Assembly: GCA_021815305.1 (NCBI GenBank)
Contig: JAKAHC010000001.1
Span: forward strand, 558,001 to 622,000
Direction: 5' to 3'
DNA: 64,000 bases
From: Deltaproteobacteria bacterium
Lineage (GTDB): Bacteria; Desulfobacterota; Deferrimicrobia; Deferrimicrobiales; Deferrimicrobiaceae
The notes beneath the pieces were generated by a model, which was not told the origin of the DNA, did no database searches, and worked only from the letters and a program-made list of their open reading frames with translations. Position numbers and translations under genes: made by a program. Each line of letters begins with the position of its first letter. The first letter of the stretch is position 1. This document shows positions 46,532 to 55,570 of this stretch, in pieces.

Positions 46532-47833
46532 ATGCAAAATTCCGCATCGTACCGGCATCCGTTCCACTACGGATGGGTCATCGTCGCCACGGGCATGCTG
46601 TGCATCCTCGCCGCCCTGGGATTCGGACGCTTCGCGCTGGGCATGCTCCTCCCGTCGATGGCCGCGTCGCTCCACCTGTCCTATTCGGAGATGGGCTTCA
46701 TCGGCACGGCAAACTTCCTGGGATACCTGGCGGCCGTCCTTCTCAGCGGTCACTGGGCGGGGCGGATCGGATCCCGGAAGGTCATCTTCCTCGCGCTCCT
46801 TGCCGTCGGTATTTCCATGTCCCTGGTGAGCCGGGCGACCGGTTTCTCCACCGTCCTGCTCCTGTACATGGTGACCGGCATGGGGAGCGGCGCAACCAAC
46901 GTCCCGGTGATGGGGCTGGTGTCCCCCTGGTTTTCCGGCGGACAGCGGGGGCGCGCCGCCGGCTTCATCGTCATCGGAAGCGGTTTCGCCATCATGATCT
47001 CCGGGCGGCTGATCCCGTACGTCAACCGGCGGATCGGGACCGAGGGATGGAGGACGAGCTGGCTGATCCTCGGCGGGATCGTGCTGTTGATCGCGTTCCT
47101 GGCCCGGGCGCTGCTCAGGGACCGCCCCGAGGACAAGGGGCTGGAACCCGCCGGCGGCGGGGCTCCGGCGGTTCCCGTCCGCCCCCCCGCGGAACCGGGG
47201 GACGGGAGCACGTACCGGAAGGGGGTCATCTACCACCTCGGGGGGATCTATTTCCTTTTCGGGTTCACCTACGTGATCTACGCCACGTTCATCGTCACCA
47301 CACTGGTCAGGGAGAGGGGCTTTTCGGAGAGCGTCGCAGGCGATTTCTGGATGTGGGTCGGATTCCTGAGCCTGTTCTCCGGACCGGTCTTCGGGGCGCT
47401 GTCCGACCGGCTCGGCAGGAAGGCGGGGCTGATCGTCGCCTTCTCGTTCCAGGCGGTCTCGTACCTTCTCATCGCAACGAGGCTCCCCGGCATGTTCCTG
47501 TACCTTTCCATCGGGTGTTACGGACTGGTCGCGTGGAGCATCCCGTCGATCATGGCAGCGGCCGTCGGCGATCACGTCGGCGCCCGGAAGGCCGCAGCGG
47601 CCTTCGGCCTGGTGACGTTCCTCTTCGGGCTGGGGCAGATCTCCGGGCCCGCCGTCGCCGGAATGCTGGCGGAGAGAACCGGGAGCTTCTCGGGCAGTTA
47701 CTACATGGCGGCGGCCTTCGCGGGAGGCGCGATCCTGCTGACCGGTTTCCTCAAGAGGCCGGGCGGGACGCGGCGGGAGACGGATGCCGGCGGCGGATCC
47801 TCCGCTACAGCGCGTACACTTCCTCGCCCTTGA
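46532..47833 (+). CDS. Major facilitator superfamily transporter
   Basis: The 433-residue protein has twelve predictable membrane helices in two halves, with the MFS loop motif [18 protein letters not shown] after helix 2 and its second copy [18 protein letters not shown] after helix 8. [20 protein letters not shown] at the N terminus and YHYGW-like [14 protein letters not shown] resemble the YbfB/YjiJ and oxalate/formate-antiporter-like groups. Substrate is unknown; given the neighbours an organic or aryl acid is possible. It is divergent from livK and convergent with the ACT gene, which it overlaps by 29 bp. Confidence 0.88.
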   Translation: MQNSASYRHPFHYGWVIVATGMLCILAALGFGRFALGMLLPSMAASLHLSYSEMGFIGTANFLGYLAAVLLSGHWAGRIGSRKVIFLALLAVGISMSLVSRATGFSTVLLLYMVTGMGSGATNVPVMGLVSPWFSGGQRGRAAGFIVIGSGFAIMISGRLIPYVNRRIGTEGWRTSWLILGGIVLLIAFLARALLRDRPEDKGLEPAGGGAPAVPVRPPAEPGDGSTYRKGVIYHLGGIYFLFGFTYVIYATFIVTTLVRERGFSESVAGDFWMWVGFLSLFSGPVFGALSDRLGRKAGLIVAFSFQAVSYLLIATRLPGMFLYLSIGCYGLVAWSIPSIMAAAVGDHVGARKAAAAFGLVTFLFGLGQISGPAVAGMLAERTGSFSGSYYMAAAFAGGAILLTGFLKRPGGTRRETDAGGGSSATARTLPRP

Positions 47834-48236
47834 GGACGCGGACCCCCGCGCCGAGAAGCACCTCGATCGCCCTGTCCAGTTCGTCGAACCGGAAGATGAT
47901 GATCGCGTTGTCGCCGGACCGCTGGACGAACGCGTACATGTACTCCACGTTGATCCCCACGCCGTCCAGGGTCGACAGGATCCGGGCGAGCCCGCCCGGG
48001 GCGTCGGGCACCTCCAGCGCGATCACCTCCGTCTTCGCCACCGTGAACCCGCTCTCCTTGAGGACCTGCCTGGCCTGGTCGGTCCGGTTCACGATCAGGC
48101 GCAGGATCCCGAAATCCGCCGTGTCGGCGAGCGACAGCGCCCGGATGTTGACCCCCGCGCCGGCCAGGACCCCCGTGACCTCCGCCAGCCGGCCCGACTT
48201 GTTCTCCAGGAATATCGAGATCTGTTCCACCTTCAT
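47805..48236 (-). CDS. Tandem ACT-domain protein
   Basis: The 143-residue protein is made of two ACT domains: [20 protein letters not shown] to about residue 68, and [20 protein letters not shown] to the end. ACT domains bind amino acids and control enzymes. Free-standing tandem ACT proteins often lie next to phenylacetate-CoA ligase and indolepyruvate oxidoreductase genes, as here, and are thought to sense an aromatic or branched amino acid. The ATG at 48236 follows GGGAGGAG. It is 68 bp downstream of the second paaK gene. Its 3' end overlaps the MFS gene on the other strand by 29 bp. Confidence 0.9.
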   Translation of the reverse strand: MKVEQISIFLENKSGRLAEVTGVLAGAGVNIRALSLADTADFGILRLIVNRTDQARQVLKESGFTVAKTEVIALEVPDAPGGLARILSTLDGVGINVEYMYAFVQRSGDNAIIIFRFDELDRAIEVLLGAGVRVLKGEEVYAL

Positions 48237-48304
48237 CCCGGCTCCTCCCTGCGGGTCTTGTCCCCGCAACGTGTCCTCCGAAGCGGCTTCCGCCGCGAGG
48301 AGGA

Positions 48305-49606
48305 TCAGATCTTCCGCTTGTCGATGACGCGCCTGGCTTTCCCTTCGGAGCGCTGGATCGACTTCGGCTCCACGAGCTTCACCTTGCAGGAAACGCCCAG
48401 CAGATCCTTGATGTCGCGCTCGACCCGCCGCGCGAGCCCTTCCAGCCCCTTCACCTCGTCCGTGAAGATCGACTCGTTCACCTCGACCTGCACCTCGAGG
48501 ACGTCAAGCGACTCCTCCCGCGTGACGATCAGCTGGTAGTGCGGCTCCACGCCCTCCACGGAGATCAGCACCGACTCGATCTGGGAGGGGAAGACGTTGA
48601 CGCCCCGGATGATGAGCATGTCGTCCGTCCGGCCGGAGATCCGCTCCATCCGCACGTGGGTCCGGCCGCAGGAACACGGGTTCGGGATGAGCCTCGAGAT
48701 GTCCCGCGTGCGGTACCGGATCACGGGGAACGCTTCCTTCGTCACCGTGGTGAAGACGAGCTCCCCGGCCTCGCCGTACGGGAGCGCCTTCCCGGTGGCG
48801 GGGTCGATGATCTCGGCCAGGAAGTGGTCCTCGAAGATGTGGAGTCCGTTTTTTTCCTCGAGGCACTCCGAGGCCACGCCCGGCCCGATCACCTCCGAGA
48901 GCCCGTAGATGTCCAGGGCGCTGATCTTGAGCTTCTTCTCGATCTCCCTGCGCATCGCCTCGGTCCAGGGCTCCGCCCCGAAGAGGCCGCATTTCAGCCG
49001 AAGCGCGGAGGGGTCGACCCCCTCCTCCGCCATGACCTCCGCCAGGTTGAGGGCGTAGGACGGGGTGGACAGCAGGATCGTCGAGCCGAAGTCCTGCATC
49101 AGAAGGATCTGGCGCTTGCTGTTCCCTCCCGACACGGGGATGACCGCCGCGCCGATCCTCTCCGCGCCGTAGTGCGCTCCCAGCCCCCCCGTGAAGAGAC
49201 CGTAACCGTACGCGTTGTGCACCACGTCCCCCTTCGTCGTGCCGCCGCAGGAGAGGGTCCGGGCCATCAGCTCCGCCCACGTATCGATGTCGCGGCGGGT
49301 GTACCCCACCACGGTGGGCTTCCCGGTGGTGCCGGAGGAGGCGTGGATCCGCACCACCCGCTCCATCGGCACGGCGAACAGTCCGAAGGGGTAGGTGTCC
49401 CGCAGATCCGTCTTCGTGGTGAAGGGGAGCCGCGACAGGTCCGAAAGGGACCGGATGTCTCCCGCCTTGTACCCCGCCTCGTCGAGCTTCTTCCGGTAGA
49501 ACGGCACCGTGCCGTAGACCCGGTCCGCAAGGTCGCGCAGCCGCTTGAGCTGCAGCGCGTCGAGCGCCTCCCGCGGAAGAGTCTCGTACTCCTCGTTCCA
49601 GATCAT
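48305..49606 (-). CDS. paaK: Phenylacetate-CoA ligase, copy 2
   Basis: The 433-residue ligase has the full PaaK set: [17 protein letters not shown]-loop [14 protein letters not shown] with the lysine present, [76 protein letters not shown] and the C-terminal [15 protein letters not shown]. It should turn phenylacetate, 4-hydroxyphenylacetate or indoleacetate into the CoA ester. It is 50 bp downstream of iorB, which makes the arylacetyl product. It is clearly a paralogue of copy 1 at 40311-41609, and this copy keeps the canonical active-site residues. Confidence 0.95.
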   Translation of the reverse strand: MIWNEEYETLPREALDALQLKRLRDLADRVYGTVPFYRKKLDEAGYKAGDIRSLSDLSRLPFTTKTDLRDTYPFGLFAVPMERVVRIHASSGTTGKPTVVGYTRRDIDTWAELMARTLSCGGTTKGDVVHNAYGYGLFTGGLGAHYGAERIGAAVIPVSGGNSKRQILLMQDFGSTILLSTPSYALNLAEVMAEEGVDPSALRLKCGLFGAEPWTEAMRREIEKKLKISALDIYGLSEVIGPGVASECLEEKNGLHIFEDHFLAEIIDPATGKALPYGEAGELVFTTVTKEAFPVIRYRTRDISRLIPNPCSCGRTHVRMERISGRTDDMLIIRGVNVFPSQIESVLISVEGVEPHYQLIVTREESLDVLEVQVEVNESIFTDEVKGLEGLARRVERDIKDLLGVSCKVKLVEPKSIQRSEGKARRVIDKRKI

Positions 49607-49656
49607 CTTCGGAACCCCCTCGTTCCTCGGTATTTGCGCCCGGAACCGCCCGTCCC

Positions 49657-50265
49657 TCACCGGGCGGCGGCCCCGGCATCGGGCGGAATCAGCGCCCGCC
49701 CCGCGCGGAAGGCCCTTAGGTTCACCGCCACGAGCCGCTCCGGGAGGCATCGATCCAGCGCCTTCCCGTAGACGGATTCCGGAAGCGGCAGGAAGCGCGA
49801 CGCCGCTCCGACCATCACCATGTTCACCGCCCGGACCTCCCGCATCGCAAGCGCCGCGGCCAGCGCGTCCACCAGGTAGAACCGTCCGGTGACCGCGGCG
49901 AGCCGTTCCGTCGCGTCTTCCGGGTAGCGCTCCCCACCCGTCGCCACGGACGGGGGCAGGATCTCCTGGGCGTTCACCAGCAGCACCCCGCCGGGGCGAA
50001 GGTAGTGGGCGAACCGCAACCCCTCGATCTTCTCGAAGGCGATCAGCAGGTCCGCCTTCCCGGGCTCGATCAGCGGGGAGTAGACCTTCGGCCCGAAGCG
50101 CAGGTGGGTCGTGACGGCCCCCCCCCGCTGCGCCATCCCGTGGACCTCGCTCTTCTTGACGTCGTGCCCGGACAGGAGGAACGCCTCTCCGAGGACCTCG
50201 GAGGCCAGCAGCGCCCCCTGCCCGCCGACGCCCGCGAGGAATACGTCCCCGCGATCGGCGCTCAC
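49657..50265 (-). CDS. iorB: Indolepyruvate:ferredoxin oxidoreductase beta subunit
   Basis: The 202-residue subunit corresponds to the gamma-type domain of 2-oxoacid:ferredoxin oxidoreductases. It begins with [20 protein letters not shown], followed by [20 protein letters not shown] and [20 protein letters not shown], the IorB signatures. The GTG start overlaps the iorA stop as GTGA, so the two subunits are produced together. With IorA it oxidises aryl-pyruvates (indole-, phenyl-, 4-hydroxyphenylpyruvate) to aryl-acetyl-CoA, reducing ferredoxin. Confidence 0.95.
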   Translation of the reverse strand: MSADRGDVFLAGVGGQGALLASEVLGEAFLLSGHDVKKSEVHGMAQRGGAVTTHLRFGPKVYSPLIEPGKADLLIAFEKIEGLRFAHYLRPGGVLLVNAQEILPPSVATGGERYPEDATERLAAVTGRFYLVDALAAALAMREVRAVNMVMVGAASRFLPLPESVYGKALDRCLPERLVAVNLRAFRAGRALIPPDAGAAAR

Positions 50266-52073
50266 TCCTTCCGCTCCCGGATCGCCTTCCATTTGCATAG
50301 CGGGGGGCACTGGTCGCATCCGTCGCACAGCAGGGGGTTGATCCGCGCCATCCCCTTCTGCGTCGCCTTCTTTCCCCTCGCGGCGGCCTCCCCGGGCGCG
50401 AAGGACACCCACTCGATGGCGGGGCACCCGAGCCTGCCGCACGCCTTGCACCCCGCGCACAGGTCGGGGATCGCCTCGTACACCGGGCGTTTCGCCTTCC
50501 GGTGTTCGGAAAGCAGGGCGCACGGGGCCTCGGTGATGATGACGGAAGGCTCGGGGCGCCCGATCTCCCGCCGCAGCACGCTTTCCGTTCCTTCCGTGTC
50601 GTGGGGGTTCACCGTATAGACGTGTTCCACCCCCAGGGCGCGGCACAGCGCCGCCAGGTCCAGCCTGCGGGTCGGATCGCCTCGCAGGGTCTTCCCGGTG
50701 GCGGGGTTCTCCTGCGCCCCCGTCATCGCCGTGGTGCGGTTGTCCAGCAGGATTACCGTGGAGCATCCGCGGTTGTAGACGATGTTCAAAAGGCCCGTGA
50801 TCCCGGAGTGGAGAAACGTGGAGTCGCCGATGACCGCCACGACCTTTCCCGCCCCCTCCGGACCCAGCGCTTTCTCCATCCCATGGGCGTTGCCGATCGA
50901 GGCGCCCATGCATACGCACGAATCCATCGCCCCCAGGGGGGGCAGGGCGGCGAGGGTGTAGCAGCCGATGTCCCCCGTGACGGCGACCTTCAGTTTCCGC
51001 AACGCGAAGAAGAGCCCCCGGTGGGGGCACCCGGGACACAGGTTCGGCGGCCGCTGCGGGACGGTCTCGGGGATCCGGACGGGGGTGGCCTCCCCCGCGA
51101 TCCCCAGCCGGACGATCCGCGGGTCGAACTCCCCGACGATCGGGAGGATCTCCTTCCCCTGCGCCGGAATCCCCAGCGCCTTGACGTGCGTCTCGATGCA
51201 GGGGTCGAGCTCCTCGACCACCACCACGCGGGCCACTCCGGCGGCGAATTCCCGGAACAGTTTCGAGGGAAGCGGGTGCACAAGCCCCAGCTTCAGCACC
51301 GATGCCTCCGGGAACGCTTCCCGGACATATTGGTAGGACACCCCGGCGGTGACGATCCCCAGCGAACGGTCCCCCCATTCGATCCGGTTCCCGTCGAAGG
51401 TTTCGGCGAACTCCGCAAGCGCGCGGGTCCGCTCCTCGACCAACACGTGCCGGCGCCTGGCGTTGGCCGGAAGCATCACCCACTTCGCCGGGTCGCGGGA
51501 AAATCCCGGCCGGAACGGCGGTGCGGCCGGCTCCGCGAGAGGGACCACCCCCTTGGCGTGGGAGATCCGGGTGGTGGTGCGGAGAAACACGGGGGTGTCG
51601 AATCTCTCGGAAAGCTCGAAGGCCAGATGCGTGAACGCTTTCGCCTCGAAGGAATCCGACGGCTCCAGCATGGGGATCTTCGCCGCGACGGCGTAGTGGC
51701 GGTTGTCCTGCTCGTTCTGGGAGGAGTGGAGCTCCGGGTCGTCCGCGGTGACGATCACCAGCCCACCCCGCACCCCGGTGTAGGAAGCGGTGAAGATCGG
51801 ATCGGCGGCCACGTTCACACCCACGTGCTTCATCGCGGCCAAAGCGCGGACCCCCCCCATGGAGGCGCCGAGGGCCACCTCGACGGCGACCTTTTCGTTG
51901 GGTGCCCACTCCGCGTACAACCCCTCGTATCGGATGAGGTTTTCGAGAATCTCCGTGCTGGGCGTCCCGGGGTAGGCCGAGGCCACCTTTACCCCCGCCT
52001 CGAACGCCCCACGGGCGATCGCCTCGTTGCCGGAGAGCAGGCGGATCTCTTCCTTTTTTGCCGGAACGGACAC
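50262..52073 (-). CDS. iorA: Indolepyruvate:ferredoxin oxidoreductase alpha subunit
   Basis: The 603-residue subunit holds the thiamine-pyrophosphate and substrate sites. The N-terminal part has [20 protein letters not shown] and [14 protein letters not shown]. The TPP region shows [35 protein letters not shown] and [20 protein letters not shown], then [16 protein letters not shown]. Two ferredoxin-type [4Fe-4S] clusters are at the C terminus ([13 protein letters not shown] and [11 protein letters not shown]). All expected cysteines are present. It starts with GTG and is the first gene of the iorA-iorB-paaK-ACT operon. The enzyme is typical of anaerobes. Confidence 0.97.
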   Translation of the reverse strand: MSVPAKKEEIRLLSGNEAIARGAFEAGVKVASAYPGTPSTEILENLIRYEGLYAEWAPNEKVAVEVALGASMGGVRALAAMKHVGVNVAADPIFTASYTGVRGGLVIVTADDPELHSSQNEQDNRHYAVAAKIPMLEPSDSFEAKAFTHLAFELSERFDTPVFLRTTTRISHAKGVVPLAEPAAPPFRPGFSRDPAKWVMLPANARRRHVLVEERTRALAEFAETFDGNRIEWGDRSLGIVTAGVSYQYVREAFPEASVLKLGLVHPLPSKLFREFAAGVARVVVVEELDPCIETHVKALGIPAQGKEILPIVGEFDPRIVRLGIAGEATPVRIPETVPQRPPNLCPGCPHRGLFFALRKLKVAVTGDIGCYTLAALPPLGAMDSCVCMGASIGNAHGMEKALGPEGAGKVVAVIGDSTFLHSGITGLLNIVYNRGCSTVILLDNRTTAMTGAQENPATGKTLRGDPTRRLDLAALCRALGVEHVYTVNPHDTEGTESVLRREIGRPEPSVIITEAPCALLSEHRKAKRPVYEAIPDLCAGCKACGRLGCPAIEWVSFAPGEAAARGKKATQKGMARINPLLCDGCDQCPPLCKWKAIRERKE

Positions 52074-52186
52074 CCGGGATCCCCTCTGGAAGCCGCGGAA
52101 TGAAAACGGAAAGTAGTTAAACTACCATAACGGCCCGAGCCTTTCAAACGGCGGCCGGCGGATGCGGAGGCAACGCCCGGCTCTGT

Positions 52187-52192
52187 TATACT
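52187..52192 (+). promoter_or_regulatory. Extended -10 promoter of pfk
   Basis: TGTTATACT (52184-52192) fits an extended -10 (TGnTATACT). It lies about 40 bp before the pfk ATG, leaving a short leader with the ribosome-binding site GGGGGATG. The -35 region is weak, as expected when an extended -10 is used. Confidence 0.5.
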
Positions 52193-52231
52193 GGGGAAAA
52201 TATCGACAATTCCGCATCGGGGGATGGTGCC

Positions 52232-53272
52232 ATGAAGATCGGGGTCATGACCGGGGGAGGCGACTGTCCCGGCCTCAACGCGGTGATCCGTGCGGTCGTC
52301 CGCAAAGCCGACGCGTTCGATTCGAGGGTGGTGGGGCTGCGCAACGGATGGAAGGGGTTGCTCGATCTCTCGCCCGTGGACCTGGACACGAAGATGGTGT
52401 CGGGCATCCTCCATGTCGGGGGGACGATCCTTGGAACTTCCCGCACGAACCCGTTCAAGGACCCTGCGGGGCCGGAGAAGGCCCTGAAGAACTTCCGACT
52501 CCTGGGACTGGACGCCCTGATCGCCATCGGCGGAGAGGATACCCTCGGCGCGGCGGCCAGGCTCTTTGCGAAAGGTCTCCCGGTCGTGGGGGTGCCCAAG
52601 ACGATCGACAACGACCTTTCCGGGACCGATTTCACCTTCGGTTTCGACACGGCGGTATCCACCGCGACGGACGCCATCGACCGGATCCACACGACGGCGG
52701 AGTCGCACAACCGGGTCATGGTGGTGGAGGTGATGGGCCGTCACGCCGGGTGGATCGCCACCTACGCCGGGATCGCCGGGGGAGCGGACGTGATCCTCGT
52801 CCCCGAGATCCCCATCGACCTGGACGAAGTCTGCGACATGATCCTGCGCCGCCACAGCCGCGGGAAGTCGTTCTCCATCGTCGTCGTGGCGGAGGGGGCG
52901 CAGTTCGCCGAGAAGGCCGGGAGCGAGGGGGACCTGATCGTGCAGGAGTCGCAGACGGACGAGTTCGGACACGTCCGGTTGGGCGGGATCTCCCAGGTCC
53001 TCTCGAAAGCGATCGAAAAACGGACGAAGTTCGAGACGCGGTTCGTCGTGCTCGGCCACATCCAGCGGGGCGGCACGCCGACGGCGCACGACCGCGTTCT
53101 GGCCACCCGTTTCGGCGTTTTCGCCACGGAGATGGCGCACCGGGGAGAGTTCGGGCAGATGGCGGCGCTGCAGGGGAACCGGATCGTCGCGGTCCCGCTG
53201 GCGGACGCCACCTCGAAACTCAAGACGGTCGACACGGAAATCTACGACATCGCGAAGGAGTTCTTCGGGTAA
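52232..53272 (+). CDS. pfk: 6-phosphofructokinase, probably PPi-dependent
   Basis: The 346-residue enzyme phosphorylates fructose 6-phosphate. It starts KIGVMTGGGDCPGLNAVIRA. The phosphoryl-donor site reads IAIGGEDTLGAA and the catalytic loop PKTIDNDLSGTDFTFGFDTA. In this family Gly at the fourth position of the GGDG-type motif and Gly in PGTIDND go with ATP, whereas Asp (GGED) and Lys (PKTIDND) go with pyrophosphate. Both residues here are of the pyrophosphate type. MGRHAGWIA and the fructose-6-phosphate residues in LGHIQRGGTPTAHDR are intact. PPi enzymes work reversibly, so it could serve glycolysis and gluconeogenesis. Confidence 0.93.
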   Translation: MKIGVMTGGGDCPGLNAVIRAVVRKADAFDSRVVGLRNGWKGLLDLSPVDLDTKMVSGILHVGGTILGTSRTNPFKDPAGPEKALKNFRLLGLDALIAIGGEDTLGAAARLFAKGLPVVGVPKTIDNDLSGTDFTFGFDTAVSTATDAIDRIHTTAESHNRVMVVEVMGRHAGWIATYAGIAGGADVILVPEIPIDLDEVCDMILRRHSRGKSFSIVVVAEGAQFAEKAGSEGDLIVQESQTDEFGHVRLGGISQVLSKAIEKRTKFETRFVVLGHIQRGGTPTAHDRVLATRFGVFATEMAHRGEFGQMAALQGNRIVAVPLADATSKLKTVDTEIYDIAKEFFG

Positions 53273-53283
53273 GGACCGCCGTT

Positions 53284-53298
53284 CCGCCGCAGCGGCGG
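53284..53298. other. GC-rich hairpin downstream of pfk
   Basis: CCGCCG and CGGCGG (53284-53289, 53293-53298) enclose a CAG loop 12 bp after the pfk stop, in the gap facing yraN. There is no T-run, so termination is uncertain. Confidence 0.35.
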
Positions 53299-53372
53299 CC
53301 GCTCCCGTGCCGTCCGGACCGGTGCGTGTCGCTTCGCCTCCGGGCGGGCCCCGTTCGCATCCGGCCGCCCGG

Positions 53373-53762
53373 TTACAGGATCTTCCCCTTCGCATCGAAC
53401 GCCGCGGGATAGTGTCGGATCCGCGCGGCGTCTCCGGTCCCCTCGATCGCGATCACGTCGAACCGGGCCTCCCGCCAGGAGGCCGGCGGCACCCCGGAAA
53501 GGTACTGCCGCGCCGCGGCGACGATCCGTCTCCGCTTGGGAAGGTCCACCGTCTCCTCCGGCGACCCGTACTCCGCGTCCCCGCGGGAGCGGACTTCCAC
53601 GAAAACCAGAAGCTCCCCCTTTCGGGCGACGATGTCGATCTCCCCGCCCCGCGCCCGGAAATTCCTTTTTACGACGAGGAATCCCGACGTCTCGAGCCGC
53701 CGGCAGGCGGCGGATTCGGCGTCCTCCCCCGCCGCGCGCCGCTCCCCGGGGGGAAGGGTCAC
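53373..53762 (-). CDS. yraN: YraN/UPF0102-family nuclease-fold protein
   Basis: The 129-residue protein has the UPF0102 pattern: a helix with DAESAACRRLETSGFLVVKR, then NFRARGGEIDIVARKGELLV and FVEVRSRGDAEYGSPEETV, which contain the restriction-endonuclease-like E-D-ExR residues, and KRRRIVAAARQYLS. Function is unknown; the fold resembles Holliday-junction resolvases. The GTG start overlaps the rnhB stop by 4 bp (GTGA). It is the last gene of the conserved cluster with rnhB, rplS, trmD and rimM. Confidence 0.94.
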   Translation of the reverse strand: MTLPPGERRAAGEDAESAACRRLETSGFLVVKRNFRARGGEIDIVARKGELLVFVEVRSRGDAEYGSPEETVDLPKRRRIVAAARQYLSGVPPASWREARFDVIAIEGTGDAARIRHYPAAFDAKGKIL

Positions 53763-54355
53763 GCGAGCACTCCGCGGAACGTCCGACGGTGGAGGGGGGA
53801 TGGGCCCAGCCGCCGGAGCGCGGAAAGATGTTCCCGCGTCGGGTACCCCTTGTGGGACGAGAAACCGTACCCCGGGTAGAGAAGGTCGTACTCTCCCATC
53901 ATCCGGTCCCGCTCCACTTTCGCGAGGATGGATGCGGCCGCGATCGAGGCGCACCGGTTGTCGCCGCCGACCAGCGCCTCCTGCGGCAGGGGGCACGGAA
54001 CGGGATGGATCCCGTCGACGAAAAGGAAATCCGCGGGGGAAGGCAGCCCCTCGACCGCCCGGCGCATCGCGAGCAGGGACGCCCGCAGGATGTTCATTCG
54101 GTCGATTTCTTCCGGAGTGGCGTGCGCGATCGAGCAGGCGATCGCCCCGGCGGCGATCACGGGGAAAAGGCGTTCGCGCTGGCGCGGGGAGAGTTTCTTG
54201 GAATCGCGGATCCCCGGGTGGGCGAACCCCGGGGGAAGGATGACGGCGGCGGCGACCACGGGACCCGCGAGAGGCCCCCTGCCGGCCTCGTCGACGCCTG
54301 CGGGGGCCAGGAAGCCTCGGCCGCGGGCGGCCGTTTCGAACCCGTCGAACGGGAC
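53759..54355 (-). CDS. rnhB: Ribonuclease HII with a non-canonical start
   Basis: The enzyme removes RNA from RNA-DNA hybrids and single ribonucleotides. The first catalytic block GVDEAGRGPLAGPVVAAA contains the essential Asp and Glu, followed by RDSKKLSPRQRERLFPVI, LFVDGIHPVP and SIAAASILAKVERDRMM. The only ATG, GTG or TTG codon upstream is the GTG at 54259, which would remove GVDEAGRG. Coding continues upstream to a GTC at 54353-54355 that sits 7 nt after the GGAG at the end of rplS. Starting there gives 198 residues, the normal length (PFDGFETAARGRGFLAPAGV). A CTG at codon 16 is the other choice. Sequence error is possible. Confidence 0.9.
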   Translation of the reverse strand, partial: VPFDGFETAARGRGFLAPAGVDEAGRGPLAGPVVAAAVILPPGFAHPGIRDSKKLSPRQRERLFPVIAAGAIACSIAHATPEEIDRMNILRASLLAMRRAVEGLPSPADFLFVDGIHPVPCPLPQEALVGGDNRCASIAAASILAKVERDRMMGEYDLLYPGYGFSSHKGYPTREHLSALRRLGPSPLHRRTFRGVLA

Positions 54356-54359
54356 GGCC

Positions 54360-54794
54360 TTACTCCTTCGGCGTATCCGCGGGAGGCGCCGCGTCCGCGG
54401 CGGACTCCGCGACCCCTTCCGAGGGAACCACCGGCCCCTTCTTCGAAAGCCAGTCCTTCTTCTCGCGGATGCGCGCCCTCTTGCCGGAAACCCCCCGCAG
54501 GTAGAAGAGCTTGGCGCGGCGGACGTCCCCCTTCTTCTTCACTTCGATCCTCTCGAGGAGAGGGGAGTGGATCGGGTAGGTGCGCTCCACGCCCACGCCG
54601 TACGATTCCTTGCGGACCTTGAAGGTGGTTGCGATCCCGTTGCGGTGGAAGCCGATGACGATCCCCTCGAAATACTGGACGCGCTCCTTCTCGCCTTCCC
54701 GGATCCGGGAAAAGACCCGGACGGTGTCCCCCACGTGGAACGGAGGAAGATCCTTGCGCAGCTGGGCGGCTTCGACATCCTGGAGGAGACTCAT
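54360..54794 (-). CDS. rplS: Ribosomal protein L19 with acidic C-terminal tail
   Basis: The 144-residue protein is L19, at the 30S-50S interface. It reads LPPFHVGDTVRVFSRIREGE, VQYFEGIVIGFHRNGIATTF, ESYGVGVERTYPIHSPLLER and VRRAKLFYLRGVSGKRARIR, all highly conserved. Bacterial L19 normally ends near residue 115-120, just after the RARI.EK region. Here about 25 more residues follow (VVPSEGVAESAADAAPPADT), acidic and rich in Ala and Pro. The ATG at 54794 was preferred to that at 54800 because AAGGA is 7 nt upstream. The gene is 70 bp downstream of trmD. Confidence 0.96.
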   Translation of the reverse strand: MSLLQDVEAAQLRKDLPPFHVGDTVRVFSRIREGEKERVQYFEGIVIGFHRNGIATTFKVRKESYGVGVERTYPIHSPLLERIEVKKKGDVRRAKLFYLRGVSGKRARIREKKDWLSKKGPVVPSEGVAESAADAAPPADTPKE

Positions 54795-54864
54795 GGCCAT
54801 ATCCTTTCCTTCCTTCGAAGAACCTTCCGGTTGCGTTATTTACGGGAAAACATGACCGATTAAT

Positions 54865-55569
54865 CTATTCCATTCCCGGACGGCCTGTCAACTTTTTCTT
54901 CAGCAGGTCGGGGCGCCGCGCGGCGGTCCGGCGCACCCCCTCCTCTTTCCTCCAGGCCGCGACCGCCGCGTGGTCTCCCGACAGGAGCACTTCGGGGACG
55001 GCCCATCCGCGGAAATCGCGGGGACGCGTGTAGTGCGGCGCCTCGAGCAGCCCTTCCGCGAACGAATCGTTGCGGGGGGCGTCGGGATCCCCCAGGACTC
55101 CCGGGAGGAACCGGGCCACCGCGTCGATCAGCACCAGCGCCGGAAGCTCCCCGCCGGAGAGGACGTAATCCCCGATGGAGATCTCCTCGTCGGCCAGGTG
55201 GTCCGCCACCCGCTGGTCCACCCCCTCGTACCGGCCGCAGATCAGGAGCAGGTGCTCCTCTTTCGACAGCCGCTCGGCCGATTCCGGGGAGAGGAGCGAC
55301 CCCGCGGGCGAAAGGAGAATAACCCTGCCCGGGCCGCGGGATGCAGAGAGGGCCTCCACCCCGGCGAAGATCGGCCCGGGTTTCATCACCATCCCTCCCC
55401 CGCCGCCGAAGGGGGGTTCGTCCGTCACGCGGTGCTTCCCTTCCGCGAAATCCCGAAGGTCGTGGACCTCGACGGCCAGGAGGCCCGATTCCCTCGCCCT
55501 TGCGAGAATGCTGTGGGAAAGAGGGTCCCCGAACATGCCGGGGAACAGCGTGAGCACGTCGATCCGCAC
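54865..55569 (-). CDS. trmD: tRNA (guanine37-N1)-methyltransferase TrmD
   Basis: The 234-residue SPOUT methyltransferase makes m1G37 in tRNAs with G36-G37. It starts RIDVLTLFPGMFGDPLSHSI and has the family blocks TDEPPFGGGGGMVMKPGPIF, LLICGRYEGVDQRVADHLAD and EISIGDYVLSGGELPALVLI (the trefoil-knot SAM site), plus LEAPHYTRPRDFRGWAVPEV, which includes the catalytic aspartate region. The GTG at 55569 lies 1 base after the rimM stop (TGACGTG), so it depends on coupling. Confidence 0.97.
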   Translation of the reverse strand: MRIDVLTLFPGMFGDPLSHSILARARESGLLAVEVHDLRDFAEGKHRVTDEPPFGGGGGMVMKPGPIFAGVEALSASRGPGRVILLSPAGSLLSPESAERLSKEEHLLLICGRYEGVDQRVADHLADEEISIGDYVLSGGELPALVLIDAVARFLPGVLGDPDAPRNDSFAEGLLEAPHYTRPRDFRGWAVPEVLLSGDHAAVAAWRKEEGVRRTAARRPDLLKKKLTGRPGME

Positions 55570-55570
55570 G

